From Pseudomonas sp. M47T1 (GTDB lineage Bacteria > Pseudomonadota > Gammaproteobacteria > Pseudomonadales > Pseudomonadaceae), in NCBI RefSeq assembly GCF_000263855.1, contig NZ_AJWX01000001.1, positions 124,001-188,000 on the forward strand: a stretch of 64,000 nucleotides of DNA. The letters are read 5' to 3'. Below are positions 9,018 through 18,485 of the stretch, piece by piece (the stretch's first letter is position 1; each line of letters begins with the position of its first letter). The translations under genes and the position numbers were made by a program. The notes below the pieces were generated by a model, which was not told where the DNA came from, ran no database searches, and was given only the letters and a program-made list of their open reading frames with translations.

Positions 9018-9770
9018 TCACCCCCCAACCAGCAGGTCCACCTCCCCCAGCGCACCGCCATACGGCCCAAAGCTGCGCTCCACGATACGCCGCGATCCAT
9101 CAGCCCCCACTATCAGCGCCGTACTCGCCCGCGTGCCGTAATTGGGGCTGGCAATGAATACGCTGGAAAGCAGTGATTCGGTGGCCAGCCCCACGCCAGT
9201 GTCCGGCAGTTCGGCGTCAGCGGCGCGGTCGGCGTTCTTCAGCAGGTTCAGCAGCGTTTCCGGCTGTGGCTTGTGCAAGTGCTCGGCCAGTGCGCCGCGC
9301 GCTTTCAGCAACTTCGGCCACGGCGTATCCAGGCCTGCATTGGAAAGCCCGTACACGCCTGTGGATAAATCTTTGCCGTGGCGCTCGCGCTGGTTGAAAT
9401 AGCACAAGCGCCCCGAGGCGCCCAGCAACAGATTGAACCCCGAATATTCCGAGGCCCGGCTGGCGATATCGTCCAGATAGTCGTCGATGGTCATCGAGCT
9501 GGTTAAAAAACGCGCAACCAGGTCGCCGCGCGAGCGTCGCCCCAGCGGCTGGCCCGGGTCGCGGATGTTGGTCAACGCCGCGAAGCGACCGTTCGGCCCC
9601 AGCCCCAGCCAAGTTCCGCCTGCCTCCAGGTCACGCCCGGCGTACACGCCTTCGGCCTCTGGCCAGTGCGCCAGAGGCTGGCTGGGGCGGGCATAGAATT
9701 CGTCACGGTTGGCCGCCAGGATGAGCGGCACGGCATGCCCGGGGCGCCAGGCAAATACAATCAGACACAT
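9018..9770 (-). CDS. NRDE family protein (TANGO2-like)
   Basis: This 250-residue protein begins MCLIVFAW and carries AANRDEFY at 19-26, the signature of the NRDE (formerly DUF833) family, related to Ntn-hydrolase folds with Cys2 as the potential nucleophile. Eukaryotic TANGO2 members are linked to heme or lipid handling; bacterial members have no settled function. It is a single gene with REP elements at its 3' end. Confidence 0.85.
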   Translation of the reverse strand: MCLIVFAWRPGHAVPLILAANRDEFYARPSQPLAHWPEAEGVYAGRDLEAGGTWLGLGPNGRFAALTNIRDPGQPLGRRSRGDLVARFLTSSMTIDDYLDDIASRASEYSGFNLLLGASGRLCYFNQRERHGKDLSTGVYGLSNAGLDTPWPKLLKARGALAEHLHKPQPETLLNLLKNADRAADAELPDTGVGLATESLLSSVFIASPNYGTRASTALIVGADGSRRIVERSFGPYGGALGEVDLLVGG

Positions 9771-9987
9771 AAGGTTGGCCTTGTGTTTTGGTTCACGCTA
9801 CTCGCACTCCGTCCCGCTACAGTGGAGGCAAATGCCCCCATCCGTTACCATGCGCTCCTGTTTTCACTGACACAAGTTTCATGGCAGGGGGCGAGCGGGC
9901 CGGGCATAGTTTCGGTTTTTCCCGCCCTCGTGGCCACTCGGGAACGCCAGGGGCGGTCCTGCCGCCTGTCCACGTCAAGGAGTCGCA

Positions 9988-10800
9988 ATGCTGCCTTACC
10001 CGCAGATCAACCCGGTGGCCGTCGCCATCGGACCGCTTCAAATCCACTGGTACGGCCTGATGTACCTGATCGGCATCGGCGCTGCCTGGTTTCTGGCATC
10101 GCGCCGGCTGAACCGCTTCGACCCCACCTGGACCAAGGAGAAACTCTCCGACCTGATCTTCTGGTGCGCCATGGGGGTGATCGTCGGTGGGCGGTTGGGC
10201 TACGTGCTGTTCTATGACCTGAAGGTGTACCTCGACAACCCCACGCTGATCTTCGAGGTATGGAAAGGGGGGATGGCCTTCCACGGCGGCCTGATCGGCG
10301 TGATGCTGGCCACCTGGTGGTTCGGGCGCAAGAACGGCAAGTCGTTCTTCGAACTGATGGACTTCATTGCCCCGATGGTACCGATCGGCCTGGGCGCCGG
10401 GCGTATCGGCAATTTCATCAACGGCGAATTGTGGGGCAAGCCTACCGACGTGCCGTGGGCCATGATCTTCCCGCCGCTGAGCGACCCTGCGCAATTGCCG
10501 CGTCACCCGTCGCAGCTTTACCAGTTCGCGCTTGAAGGCGTGGCGCTGTTCATTATCCTGTGGCTGTTCTCGCGCAAGCCGCGCCCCACCATGGCGGTGT
10601 CCGGCATGTTCGCGTTGTTCTACGGCATCTTCCGCTTCGTGGTGGAATTCGTCCGTGTGCCCGACGCGCAACTGGGCTACCTGGCGTTTGGCTGGGTCAC
10701 TATGGGCCAGATCCTCTGCATCCCTATGATCCTGGGTGGTCTAGGCTTGATCTGGTGGGCCTACAACCGGCCTGCCGCGCCGAAAAGCGCCGCGGTGTGA
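9988..10800 (+). CDS. lgt: Prolipoprotein diacylglyceryl transferase
   Basis: Lgt attaches diacylglycerol from phosphatidylglycerol to the lipobox cysteine of prelipoproteins in the inner membrane, the first step of lipoprotein maturation. The 270 residues contain about seven transmembrane segments. The essential HGG (His99) and the Lgt signature [13 protein letters not shown] at 138-150, including catalytic Arg139, are present. AAGGAG precedes the ATG. It is followed by a strong terminator and then thyA. Confidence 0.97.
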   Translation: MLPYPQINPVAVAIGPLQIHWYGLMYLIGIGAAWFLASRRLNRFDPTWTKEKLSDLIFWCAMGVIVGGRLGYVLFYDLKVYLDNPTLIFEVWKGGMAFHGGLIGVMLATWWFGRKNGKSFFELMDFIAPMVPIGLGAGRIGNFINGELWGKPTDVPWAMIFPPLSDPAQLPRHPSQLYQFALEGVALFIILWLFSRKPRPTMAVSGMFALFYGIFRFVVEFVRVPDAQLGYLAFGWVTMGQILCIPMILGGLGLIWWAYNRPAAPKSAAV

Positions 10801-10806
10801 TTGACG

Positions 10807-10832
10807 GGCGGGGCGCAGGCCCCGCCTTTTTG
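10807..10832 (+). terminator. Intrinsic terminator between lgt and thyA
   Basis: A perfect 8-bp stem (GGCGGGGC / GCCCCGCC) with a GCAG loop is followed by five T residues, starting 6 bp after the lgt stop codon. It suggests thyA is transcribed mostly from its own promoter. Confidence 0.85.
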
Positions 10833-10884
10833 TTTCCCTATTCTGTAAACGGTCGCGGCTACTGGCGACCGACTTGAGGCCTCA

Positions 10885-11718
10885 ATGAAAGCGTACCTGG
10901 ATCTCCTGACCGATGTGATCACCAATGGCGTGACCAAGGGCGATCGCACCGGCACCGGCACCAAGGCCGTCTTCGCGCGCCAGTACCGCCACAACCTGGC
11001 CGACGGCTTTCCACTGCTGACCACCAAGAAGCTGCACTTCAAAAGCATTGCCAACGAGCTGATCTGGATGCTCAGTGGCAACACCAACGTGAAGTGGCTG
11101 AACGAAAATGGCGTGACCATCTGGGACGAATGGGCCACACAAAGCGGTGACCTGGGCCCGGTCTACGGCGAGCAGTGGACCGCTTGGCCAACCAAGGATG
11201 GCAAGACCATCAACCAGATCGACTACATGGTCGACACCCTGAAGAACAACCCCAACAGCCGCCGCATCCTGTTCCACGGCTGGAACGTCGAGTACCTGCC
11301 CGACGAGTCCAAGAGCCCGCAGCAGAACGCCGCCGAAGGCCGCCAGGCCCTGCCGCCGTGCCACCTGCTGTACCAGGCCTTCGTCAATGAAGGGCACCTG
11401 TCGATGCAGTTGTACATCCGCAGCTCTGACGTGTTCCTGGGCCTGCCGTACAACACCGCGGCCCTGGCCTTGCTGACCCACATGCTGGCCCAGCAGTGCG
11501 ACCTGATCCCCCACGAGATCATTGTCACCACCGGCGACACCCACGCCTACGCCAACCACATGGAACAGATCCACACCCAACTGGCCCGCGAGCCGCGCAA
11601 GCTGCCGACGCTGAACATCAAGCGCAAGCCTGCGTCGATCTACGACTACAGGTTCGAAGACTTCGAAATCGTCGGCTACGAGCCGCACCCAGCGATCAAG
11701 GCGCCTGTCGCCATTTGA
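10885..11718 (+). CDS. thyA: Thymidylate synthase
   Basis: ThyA methylates dUMP to dTMP using methylenetetrahydrofolate, producing dihydrofolate that FolA (encoded at 24.1 kb) recycles. The catalytic cysteine is Cys159 in LPPCHLLYQ, and DRTGTGT at 20-26 binds substrate phosphate. The protein has 277 residues against 264 in E. coli; the extra length sits around residues 139-155 ([16 protein letters not shown]), just before the active site. GAGG precedes the ATG. In syntenic pseudomonads the interval between thyA and folA differs in content. Confidence 0.96.
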   Translation: MKAYLDLLTDVITNGVTKGDRTGTGTKAVFARQYRHNLADGFPLLTTKKLHFKSIANELIWMLSGNTNVKWLNENGVTIWDEWATQSGDLGPVYGEQWTAWPTKDGKTINQIDYMVDTLKNNPNSRRILFHGWNVEYLPDESKSPQQNAAEGRQALPPCHLLYQAFVNEGHLSMQLYIRSSDVFLGLPYNTAALALLTHMLAQQCDLIPHEIIVTTGDTHAYANHMEQIHTQLAREPRKLPTLNIKRKPASIYDYRFEDFEIVGYEPHPAIKAPVAI

Positions 11719-11740
11719 TATCCCCTGGCAGCTGTCGCCA

Positions 11741-11819
11741 GGCTGTGGCCGGCGGCCAATGCAGTAGGCGAGTTGATCCGCAGCGCCCATGACGCGGCCT
11801 TCGGGCCGCTGCTACAGCC
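11741..11819. repeat. REP-like inverted pair overlapping the end of cadR
   Basis: The arms at 11741-11757 (GGCTGTGGCCGGCGGCC) and 11803-11819 are imperfect inverted copies. The right arm covers the last codons of cadR and supplies its TAG stop (11812-11814). It lies between thyA and cadR, which converge. Confidence 0.6.
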
Positions 11820-12261
11820 CGTGGCTCCTGCCCACATGTGAATGCTCGGCTTCCGGCGCCGTCACCGCGCCGGTGACTTCCAGGCGCTGGAGAATCCCGC
11901 ACTGGTCGTTCTCTCCCACGGTGCCACAGCGTTGGCGCAATTCCAGCAGCTGCGCCTGCAAGGCCATCAGGCCCTCGATTCGCGCACGTACGTGGTCAAT
12001 GTGCTCGTCTATCAACGTGTTGACGCTTTCGCACTGGTCCTGGGGGCTGTCGCGCAGGGTCAGCAGGCTGCGGATTTCGTCCAGGGTCATGTCTAGGGTG
12101 CGGCAGTTGCGGATGAAGGTCAGCCGCTCCACATGGGCCTGGGTGTACAGCCGGTAATTGCCGTCGCTGCGGGCCGGGGGCGGCAGCAGTTGCTCGCGCT
12201 CGTAGTAGCGGATGGTTTCTACCTGGCAGTCGGTGGCCCGGGCCAGTTCGCCGATTTTCAT
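11812..12261 (-). CDS. cadR: MerR-family cadmium/zinc-responsive regulator CadR
   Basis: CadR activates the divergent cadA gene by untwisting a 19-20 bp spaced promoter when it binds Cd(II) or Zn(II). The 149-residue protein starts at the ATG at 12261, preceded by GGAGG. It has an N-terminal MerR winged helix (MKIGELARATDCQVETIRYY at 1-20), a dimerisation helix, and the metal-binding Cys77, Cys112 and Cys121. The His-rich tail HSHVGRSHG matches my memory of P. putida CadR closely. Final residue and stop codon lie in a REP arm. Confidence 0.94.
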   Translation of the reverse strand: MKIGELARATDCQVETIRYYEREQLLPPPARSDGNYRLYTQAHVERLTFIRNCRTLDMTLDEIRSLLTLRDSPQDQCESVNTLIDEHIDHVRARIEGLMALQAQLLELRQRCGTVGENDQCGILQRLEVTGAVTAPEAEHSHVGRSHGL

Positions 12262-12282
12262 CACTGCGCCCTCCAAAGGTGC

Positions 12283-12313
12283 TTGACCCTATAGTGGCTA
12301 CAGGGTGTTCACT
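12283..12313 (+). promoter_or_regulatory. cadA promoter with CadR operator
   Basis: A TTGACC -35 at 12283-12288 overlaps a 21-bp dyad at 12286-12306, with arms ACCCTATAG and CTACAGGGT pairing at 8 of 9 positions. The -10 would fall at about 12308-12313, giving the over-long spacer typical of MerR-controlled promoters. It lies in the cadR-cadA divergent space. Confidence 0.85.
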
Positions 12314-12343
12314 TGGCAACAGGCACTTTCACGGACCTGACCA

Positions 12344-14599
12344 ATGAGCCAGCCAACCCATAGCCACAAACACGACCATGATCATGATCATGATCACAAG
12401 CATGAGCACGCGGCCATTCGCGGGCATGCCCATGGTGGTTGCTGCGCCAGCGAAGCTCCCGCCACGGTGAACCTGGGCGGCAAGGCCAGCGCCGCCGCGC
12501 GCTTGAGCCGTTTCCGCATCGACCAGATGGACTGCCCCACCGAGCAGACGCTGATCCAGAACCGCCTGGGCAAGCTGGCGGGCGTTGAAGCGCTGGAGTT
12601 CAACCTGATTAACCGGGTATTGGGCGTACGCCATGTATTGGCCGGCCATGAGCCGATCATCGAGGCCATTGCCGCGCTGGGCATGACGGCCCAGCCACTG
12701 GACGAACAGGGTAGCGCCAGCGCCGAAACCGATGCGCCGGCACGCAAGCCCTGGTGGCCGCTGGCGCTGTCCGGGGTGGCGGCAGTGGCGTCGGAAGTCG
12801 CGCATTTCAGCGGCCTGGCGCCTACCTGGGTAATAGCCGGGCTGGCCCTGCTGGCGATTGTCAGTGGCGGCCTGGGCACGTACAAAAAAGGCTGGATAGC
12901 CCTGAAAAACCTTAACCTGAACATCAACGCACTGATGAGCATCGCCGTGACCGGCGCGCTGCTGATTGGCCAATGGCCGGAAGCGGCCATGGTGATGTTC
13001 CTGTTTACCCTGGCCGAACTGATCGAGGCGCGCTCGCTGAGTCGCGCGCGCAACGCCATTGGTGGCCTGCTGCAACTCACCCCTGAACGGGCCACGGTGC
13101 AGCAGGCCGACGGCCAGTGGCGCGAGCAGGATGCCAAGGAAATTGCCCTGGGCGCAGTGGTGCGCGTGCGGCCCGGCGAGCGCGTTGCCTTGGACGGCGA
13201 GGTCAGCAGTGGCCAATCCAGCGTGGATCAAGCCGCTATCACCGGCGAAAGCCTGCCAGTGGAAAAGGCCATGGGCGACAAGCTGTTCGCCGGCACCATC
13301 AACCAGGCCGGCGAACTGGAATACCGGGTGACTGCCCTGGCCGACAACTCGACCCTGGCCCGCATCATCCACGCCGTGGAGCAGGCCCAGGGTGTACGGG
13401 CGCCTACCCAGCGCTTTGTGGACAGCTTTTCCCGAATTTACACCCCTGCCGTGTTTGTCCTGGCCCTGGCCGTGGCGGTACTGCCGCCGCTGTTCCTGAC
13501 CGGTGCCTGGTTTGACTGGATCTACCGGGCGCTGGTGCTGTTGGTGGTGGCATGCCCCTGCGCGCTGGTGATTTCCACCCCGGTGACCATTGTCAGCGGC
13601 CTGGCGGCTGCGGCGCGCAAGGGCATCCTGATCAAGGGGGGCGTGTACCTGGAAAGCGGCCACAAACTGGATTTCCTGGCCCTGGACAAGACCGGCACCC
13701 TGACCCACGGCAAACCGGTGCAGACCGACTTCGTGCCACTGGACCCGGCCTACGCGAAAACCGCCGAACAGATTGCCGCCAGCCTGGCGGTGCGTTCTGA
13801 TCACCCGGTGTCGCAAGCCATTGCACGGCCTGCGGTGGAGGCCGGAGAAACCTTGCTTGAGGTGCTGGATTTTCAGGCGCTGGCGGGTCGTGGCGTGCGC
13901 GGTAGCGTCAACGGCCAGGTGTATCACCTGGGCAATCATCGCCTGGTGGAAGACTTGGGCCTGTGCTCGCCGACCTTGGAAGCGCAGCTGGATGTGCTTG
14001 AGCGCCAGGGCAAAAGCGTGGTGGTATTGCTCGACAGCCACGGCGCGCTGGCCTTCTTCGCCGTGGCCGACACTCTCAAGGACAGCAGCCGCCAGGCCAT
14101 CGAAGAACTGCATGCGCTGGGCATCAAGACCCTGATGCTGACCGGCGACAACCCGCACACCGCCCAGGCCATCGCCGCCCAGGTAGGCATTGATCAGGCT
14201 CGCGGCAACCTGCTGCCGGCCGACAAGTTGCAAGCCATCGAAGACCTGTACGCCCAGGGGCACCGGGTGGGCATGGTGGGCGACGGTATCAACGACGCTC
14301 CGGCCTTGGCCCGCGCCGAACTGGGGTTCGCCATGGCGGCCGCCGGTACCGACACGGCCATCGAGACCGCCGACGTGGCGCTGATGGACGATGACTTGCG
14401 TAAAATTCCGGCTTTCGTCAGGCTCTCGCGGCAAACCAGGGCGATACTCACGCAGAACATCGTGCTGGCCCTGGTGATCAAGACCGTGTTCCTGGCCATG
14501 ACCTTCGCCGGGGTGGCGACGATGTGGATGGCGGTGTTCGCCGACATGGGCGTCAGCCTGTTGGTGGTGTTCAATGGGTTGAGGCTGTTGCGCAAATGA
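12344..14599 (+). CDS. cadA: Cd2+/Zn2+/Pb2+-exporting P1B-type ATPase
   Basis: CadA pumps Zn, Cd and Pb out of the cytoplasm. The 751 residues begin with a His/Asp-rich tail (residues 6-31) and a CysCys pair (33-34), then a degenerate heavy-metal domain with MDCPTEQ in place of GMxCxxC. The transmembrane CPC motif is Cys404-Pro-Cys406, and the phosphorylated aspartate is Asp448 in DKTGTLTHGKP. SDHPVSQA (nucleotide-binding His-Pro) and GDGINDAPAL follow. The CPC class and His-rich N-terminus point to Zn/Cd rather than Cu. It is controlled by the CadR operator immediately upstream. Confidence 0.95.
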   Translation: MSQPTHSHKHDHDHDHDHKHEHAAIRGHAHGGCCASEAPATVNLGGKASAAARLSRFRIDQMDCPTEQTLIQNRLGKLAGVEALEFNLINRVLGVRHVLAGHEPIIEAIAALGMTAQPLDEQGSASAETDAPARKPWWPLALSGVAAVASEVAHFSGLAPTWVIAGLALLAIVSGGLGTYKKGWIALKNLNLNINALMSIAVTGALLIGQWPEAAMVMFLFTLAELIEARSLSRARNAIGGLLQLTPERATVQQADGQWREQDAKEIALGAVVRVRPGERVALDGEVSSGQSSVDQAAITGESLPVEKAMGDKLFAGTINQAGELEYRVTALADNSTLARIIHAVEQAQGVRAPTQRFVDSFSRIYTPAVFVLALAVAVLPPLFLTGAWFDWIYRALVLLVVACPCALVISTPVTIVSGLAAAARKGILIKGGVYLESGHKLDFLALDKTGTLTHGKPVQTDFVPLDPAYAKTAEQIAASLAVRSDHPVSQAIARPAVEAGETLLEVLDFQALAGRGVRGSVNGQVYHLGNHRLVEDLGLCSPTLEAQLDVLERQGKSVVVLLDSHGALAFFAVADTLKDSSRQAIEELHALGIKTLMLTGDNPHTAQAIAAQVGIDQARGNLLPADKLQAIEDLYAQGHRVGMVGDGINDAPALARAELGFAMAAAGTDTAIETADVALMDDDLRKIPAFVRLSRQTRAILTQNIVLALVIKTVFLAMTFAGVATMWMAVFADMGVSLLVVFNGLRLLRK

Positions 14600-14609
14600 A
14601 GAGGTAGTG

Positions 14610-15476
14610 ATGCTCAGTGCCGAGCTGAAGGCGTTTTACATGGTGGCCCGGCTGGGCAGCATTACTCTGGCTGCGAAGAAGCTGAGCCTCAGCCAGCCTA
14701 CGGTGACCACGCAGATTCGCCACCTGGAAAGCCAGTATGCGGTGGAGCTGTTCTTCCGCGGCGGCCGGCGCCTGACGTTGAGCGATGACGGTGCCAAGCT
14801 GCTGCCCATGGTAAAAGCGCTGTTGCAGCAGGAAGCCGATATCGAGTTCTTTCTGCGCAACAGTGGCCAGGGCGAAGGGGCCCTGCGCATTGCTGCCACG
14901 GCGCCTTATTACATTCTCGACCTGGTGAAGATCTTTCGCGAACGCCTGCCGCAGGTGGAGGTGTCGATGGAGATCGGCAACTCCCAGCAGGTGTTGGAAA
15001 TGCTGGAGGAGTACCGGGTCGACATTGCAGCCTCGTCGCAATTGTTGGAAGACGCGCGGCTCATCCGCCGGGTGCTCGGTACCGACCCCCTGGTACTGGC
15101 GGTGCATCGCAATCACCCGTTGGCCGTGCATAACCAGGTGCCCCTCAGCGCGCTGGCCGGGCAGTGCCTGCTGGTGCGCGAGCGTGGCTCCACCACGCGC
15201 AGCCTGACCGAGCAGTGGCTCAAGGACGAACAGGTCCATTACGGCACGCTGTTGGAGATCGGCAGCCGCGAGTCGATTCGCGAAGCGGTGCTGCGCAATA
15301 TCGGCATCAGCCTGATTGCCCGACATGAAGTGCCGCACAACACGGAGCTCAAGGTGCTGACCATCGACAACGCGCCGGTGATGCACGAATACCTCTACTG
15401 CTTGAAAGAGCGCCGCCACGCGCGACTGCCTGCGGCCTTCCTGGGCCTGGCCCAGGAAGTATCGGCCTTGGGCTGA
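14610..15476 (+). CDS. LysR-family regulator, probably of the phosphonate cluster
   Basis: The 288-residue protein has an N-terminal winged helix-turn-helix (about 5-63; LSLSQPTVTTQIRHLE) and a periplasmic-binding-like effector domain. GAGG at 14601 suits the ATG at 14610; a GTG directly before it is also possible. It starts only 10 bp after cadA yet precedes the aminoethylphosphonate genes by 176 bp in the same orientation. A LysR gene at this place is found with aep-type uptake genes in other pseudomonads, so it is likely their activator, responding to the phosphonate rather than phosphate starvation. I see no PHO box upstream of the transporter. Confidence 0.8.
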   Translation: MLSAELKAFYMVARLGSITLAAKKLSLSQPTVTTQIRHLESQYAVELFFRGGRRLTLSDDGAKLLPMVKALLQQEADIEFFLRNSGQGEGALRIAATAPYYILDLVKIFRERLPQVEVSMEIGNSQQVLEMLEEYRVDIAASSQLLEDARLIRRVLGTDPLVLAVHRNHPLAVHNQVPLSALAGQCLLVRERGSTTRSLTEQWLKDEQVHYGTLLEIGSRESIREAVLRNIGISLIARHEVPHNTELKVLTIDNAPVMHEYLYCLKERRHARLPAAFLGLAQEVSALG

Positions 15477-15652
15477 CCCGGCGGCGGCAAGCCGATCGCG
15501 GGCGTGCGTTGCGCGCCTTCTCAGCTTGCTTTCGGGATCCGTTGTTACAACCCAAATCCACCAATACCACTATCGGCAGCTTTTGCCCCGCTGCCATGCG
15601 ACGTTCGCAATCGCTGCCTAGGATGAGCCCATCTGCTAGATGAGGTCCGTCC

Positions 15653-16714
15653 ATGAACCATTCTCCTGTCCCCGGCGCGCACATGTCAGTGCACGGCATT
15701 CACAAGCGCTTCGGTGCCTTCACTGCGCTCAACGAGGTGTCGCTGGACGTTGCCGCCGGTGAGCTGGTGTGCCTGCTGGGCCCTTCGGGCTGCGGCAAGA
15801 CCACGCTGTTGCGCTGCATCGCCGGCCTGGAACGTCAGGATCGTGGCCAGCTGTACATCGGCGACCGGGACATCTCGTCGCTACCGCCCCAGGCACGGGA
15901 CTACGGCATCCTGTTTCAGTCCTACGCACTGTTTCCCAACCTCAGCGTGGAAGCCAATATCGCCTACGGCCTGTCCGGGCAAAGCCGCGACCAGGTGCGC
16001 AAGCGCGTCGGCGACATGCTGGAGCTGGTTGGCCTGCTGGGCAGTGAGAAGAAATTCCCCGGCCAGCTCTCGGGCGGCCAGCAACAGCGGGTAGCCCTGG
16101 CCCGGGCGTTGGCTCCGGCGCCTTCGTTGCTGCTGCTGGATGAACCGATGTCGGCCCTCGATGCCCGAGTGCGCGAGCACCTGTGCACCGAACTTCGCCA
16201 GCTGCAACGCCAACTGGGCATCACCACCCTGATGGTTACCCACAATCAGGACGAGGCCATGCTGATGGCCGACCGCATTGCCGTGATGAACAACGGCCAG
16301 GTCGAGCAGTACGCCACCGCCCAGGAAATCTACGACAAACCGGCCACGCCGTTCGTTGCCGAATTCGTCGGCCAGGGCAACTGGCTGCCGTTCCAACGCA
16401 GCAGCGACAGCCACGCGCGGGTGGGTGAGATGAATATGCGCCTGGCACCCGACGCCAACCGGGCCAACAGTGGCCGATTGTTTTGCCGCCCCGAGGCCAT
16501 CAGCGTGAACCCGCCGGTGCATGAAGAAAACCTGTTCCCGGCACGGGTGCGCGAGATCACCTTCCTGGGCAACCGCTGCCGCATGAGCTTCGAGTTCAAC
16601 CAGTTCCCGGGCCATGCCTTGCTGGCCGAAGTGGCTCCCGAGTCCATGCCGCGCCTGGGCAGCCCGGATATCTGGGTGGCCTTGCCGCCGCGCAGTCTTC
16701 AGGTGTTTGCCTGA
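15653..16714 (+). CDS. aepV: 2-Aminoethylphosphonate ABC transporter ATP-binding protein
   Basis: This 353-residue ABC ATPase belongs to the POPT/CUT-like group: Walker A GPSGCGKT at 43-50, signature LSGGQQQRVALARAL, Walker B LLLLDEPMSALD, and a C-terminal TOBE-like extension. It powers the downstream fused permease. The closest characterised system I know is the AepXVW importer of P. putida, specific for 2-aminoethylphosphonate; the name rests on gene context and should be read as probable. TGAGG precedes the ATG, and the next gene starts one base after the stop. Confidence 0.85.
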   Translation: MNHSPVPGAHMSVHGIHKRFGAFTALNEVSLDVAAGELVCLLGPSGCGKTTLLRCIAGLERQDRGQLYIGDRDISSLPPQARDYGILFQSYALFPNLSVEANIAYGLSGQSRDQVRKRVGDMLELVGLLGSEKKFPGQLSGGQQQRVALARALAPAPSLLLLDEPMSALDARVREHLCTELRQLQRQLGITTLMVTHNQDEAMLMADRIAVMNNGQVEQYATAQEIYDKPATPFVAEFVGQGNWLPFQRSSDSHARVGEMNMRLAPDANRANSGRLFCRPEAISVNPPVHEENLFPARVREITFLGNRCRMSFEFNQFPGHALLAEVAPESMPRLGSPDIWVALPPRSLQVFA

Positions 16715-16715
16715 G

Positions 16716-18437
16716 ATGGCCGTGCAGATGAGTTTGCCGGTGACGAGTGCGAAAGCACCGGCCCAGTCCTCGTCGGCCGCCCTGGGTGACCGTTTGTTCG
16801 TGGTAGGCGGCAAACTGCTGTTGCTGGCCTTTCTTGCCGTGGCGGTGTTGATGCCGTTGCTGGCCATCTTCTGGCGTGGCTTCACGCCTGTGGCGGGCGG
16901 CGGGCTAGTGGCGGCCCAGGCGCTGGTGGCCAGCGAAAATTTTCACTGGTTGCTGGGCAACAGCCTAAAGGTGTCGTTCAGTGTGGCCGCCATTGTCGTG
17001 CCGTTGGCGTACCTGTTCGCCTATGCGCTGCAACGCACTCACATTCCTGGCAAGGCCGTGTGGCGGGGCATTTCCCTGTTGCCGCTGCTGGCACCGTCGA
17101 TGCTGCCGGGTATTGCCCTGGTCTACCTGTTCGGTAACCAGGGCCTGCTGCGCGGGCTGGTGGCAGACAATATCTACGGTTTCTGGGGCATTGTGCTGGG
17201 CGAGGCCATCTACACCTTTCCCCACGCCCTGATGATCCTGTTGTCGGCCCTGTCGCTGGCCGATGCGCGGCTGTTTGATGCCGCCTCCAGCATGGGCGCC
17301 AGCCCTTGGCGGGCCTACCGCAGCATCACCTGGCCGGCCACCCGCCAAGCCGTATTCGCCGCGTCCTGCCTGGTGTTCACCCTGACCATCACCGATTTCG
17401 GCGTGCCCGTGGTGGTGGGTGGTGACTATCAGGTATTGGCGCTGGAGGCCTACAAGGCCGTGGTCGGTCAGCAGCAGTTCGGCCGCGGGGCGCTGATCGG
17501 CATGATCCTGCTGTTGCCCGCGCTGTTCAGCTTCGCGGTGGATGCCTGGTTGCGGCGCCGCCACGGCCAAGGCATGAGCGGCCGCGCCCAGGTGTTCCGT
17601 GCCGCGCCATCAAGGCTGCGTGATGCGTGCTACCTGGCGGTGGTAATGCTGATCAGCGCGGCCTTGCTGCTGGTGGTGGGCATGGCGGTGTATTCCTCGC
17701 TGGTGAAGTTCTGGCCCTACAACCTGTCGTTGTCCCTGGTGCACTACCAGTTCGACACCACCGCGGGCGGTGGCTGGCTGGCCTACAGCAACAGCGTGAG
17801 GATGGCCGTGGGCACGGCACTGGTGGGCAGCGCGGTGATTTTCACCGGCGCCTACCTGATGGAAAAAACCCAGGGCATGCGCCAACTGAACCTGGCGCTG
17901 CGCATGCTCAGCTTTGTGCCCATGGCCGTGCCGGGCCTGGTGCTGGGCTTGGGCTACGTGTTCTTTTTCAACCTGGGCGGCAACCCGCTGCATGTGTTCT
18001 ACGGGACCATGACCCTGCTGATCGTGTGCACCATCGCTCACTACATGACCACCGCGCAGATGACCGCCACCACCGCCTTGCGCCAGCTGGACGGCGAGTT
18101 CGAAGCTGCGGCGCTGTCGCTCAAGGCGCCGCTGTACCGCCACTACCTGCGGGTCACCGTACCCATCTGCCTGCCGGCGCTACTGGACATCATTCGCTAC
18201 CTGTTCGTATCGGCCATGACCACTGTGTCGGCGGCGATTTTCCTCTACAGCCCCGACACCATCCTGGCGGCCGTGGCTGTGCTGAACATGGATGACGCCG
18301 GCAACGTCGGCGGGGCCGCAGCCATGTCCACCTTGATTCTGCTGACCTCGGCGGCCGTTTCCCTGCTGCTGGCATGGGCATCGCGCGGCCTGCTGCGCCG
18401 GTCCCAGGCCTGGCGCCAGGGCGCCCCGGGCCATTGA
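16716..18437 (+). CDS. aepW: 2-Aminoethylphosphonate ABC transporter permease (fused two-domain)
   Basis: The 573-residue inner membrane protein has about 12 transmembrane segments in two tandem permease halves. Each carries an EAA-type loop for contact with the ATPase (around DAASSMGASPWRAYRSITWP and EAAALSLKAPLYRHYLRVTV). A single fused permease matches AepW / PhnU-V-like iron-family (FbpB) permeases. The start at 16716 was chosen because it lies 1 bp after the ATPase stop codon; the open frame extends upstream only through overlapping sequence. Confidence 0.83.
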   Translation: MAVQMSLPVTSAKAPAQSSSAALGDRLFVVGGKLLLLAFLAVAVLMPLLAIFWRGFTPVAGGGLVAAQALVASENFHWLLGNSLKVSFSVAAIVVPLAYLFAYALQRTHIPGKAVWRGISLLPLLAPSMLPGIALVYLFGNQGLLRGLVADNIYGFWGIVLGEAIYTFPHALMILLSALSLADARLFDAASSMGASPWRAYRSITWPATRQAVFAASCLVFTLTITDFGVPVVVGGDYQVLALEAYKAVVGQQQFGRGALIGMILLLPALFSFAVDAWLRRRHGQGMSGRAQVFRAAPSRLRDACYLAVVMLISAALLLVVGMAVYSSLVKFWPYNLSLSLVHYQFDTTAGGGWLAYSNSVRMAVGTALVGSAVIFTGAYLMEKTQGMRQLNLALRMLSFVPMAVPGLVLGLGYVFFFNLGGNPLHVFYGTMTLLIVCTIAHYMTTAQMTATTALRQLDGEFEAAALSLKAPLYRHYLRVTVPICLPALLDIIRYLFVSAMTTVSAAIFLYSPDTILAAVAVLNMDDAGNVGGAAAMSTLILLTSAAVSLLLAWASRGLLRRSQAWRQGAPGH

Positions 18438-18485
18438 TTGATTGCTGCACCTCACTCTGACTTCCACTGACTCAGGAACCGCACC

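Noticed and set aside
12329..14434. A 701-codon open frame on the minus strand across cadA
   Set aside because: It is fully antisense to cadA, which has every P1B ATPase motif. The frame is open only because high third-position GC removes stop codons; its product is Gln/His/Gly-rich with no domain.
15477..15652. PHO box before the phosphonate transporter
   Set aside because: No pair of CTGTCAT-like direct repeats at 11-bp spacing could be found.
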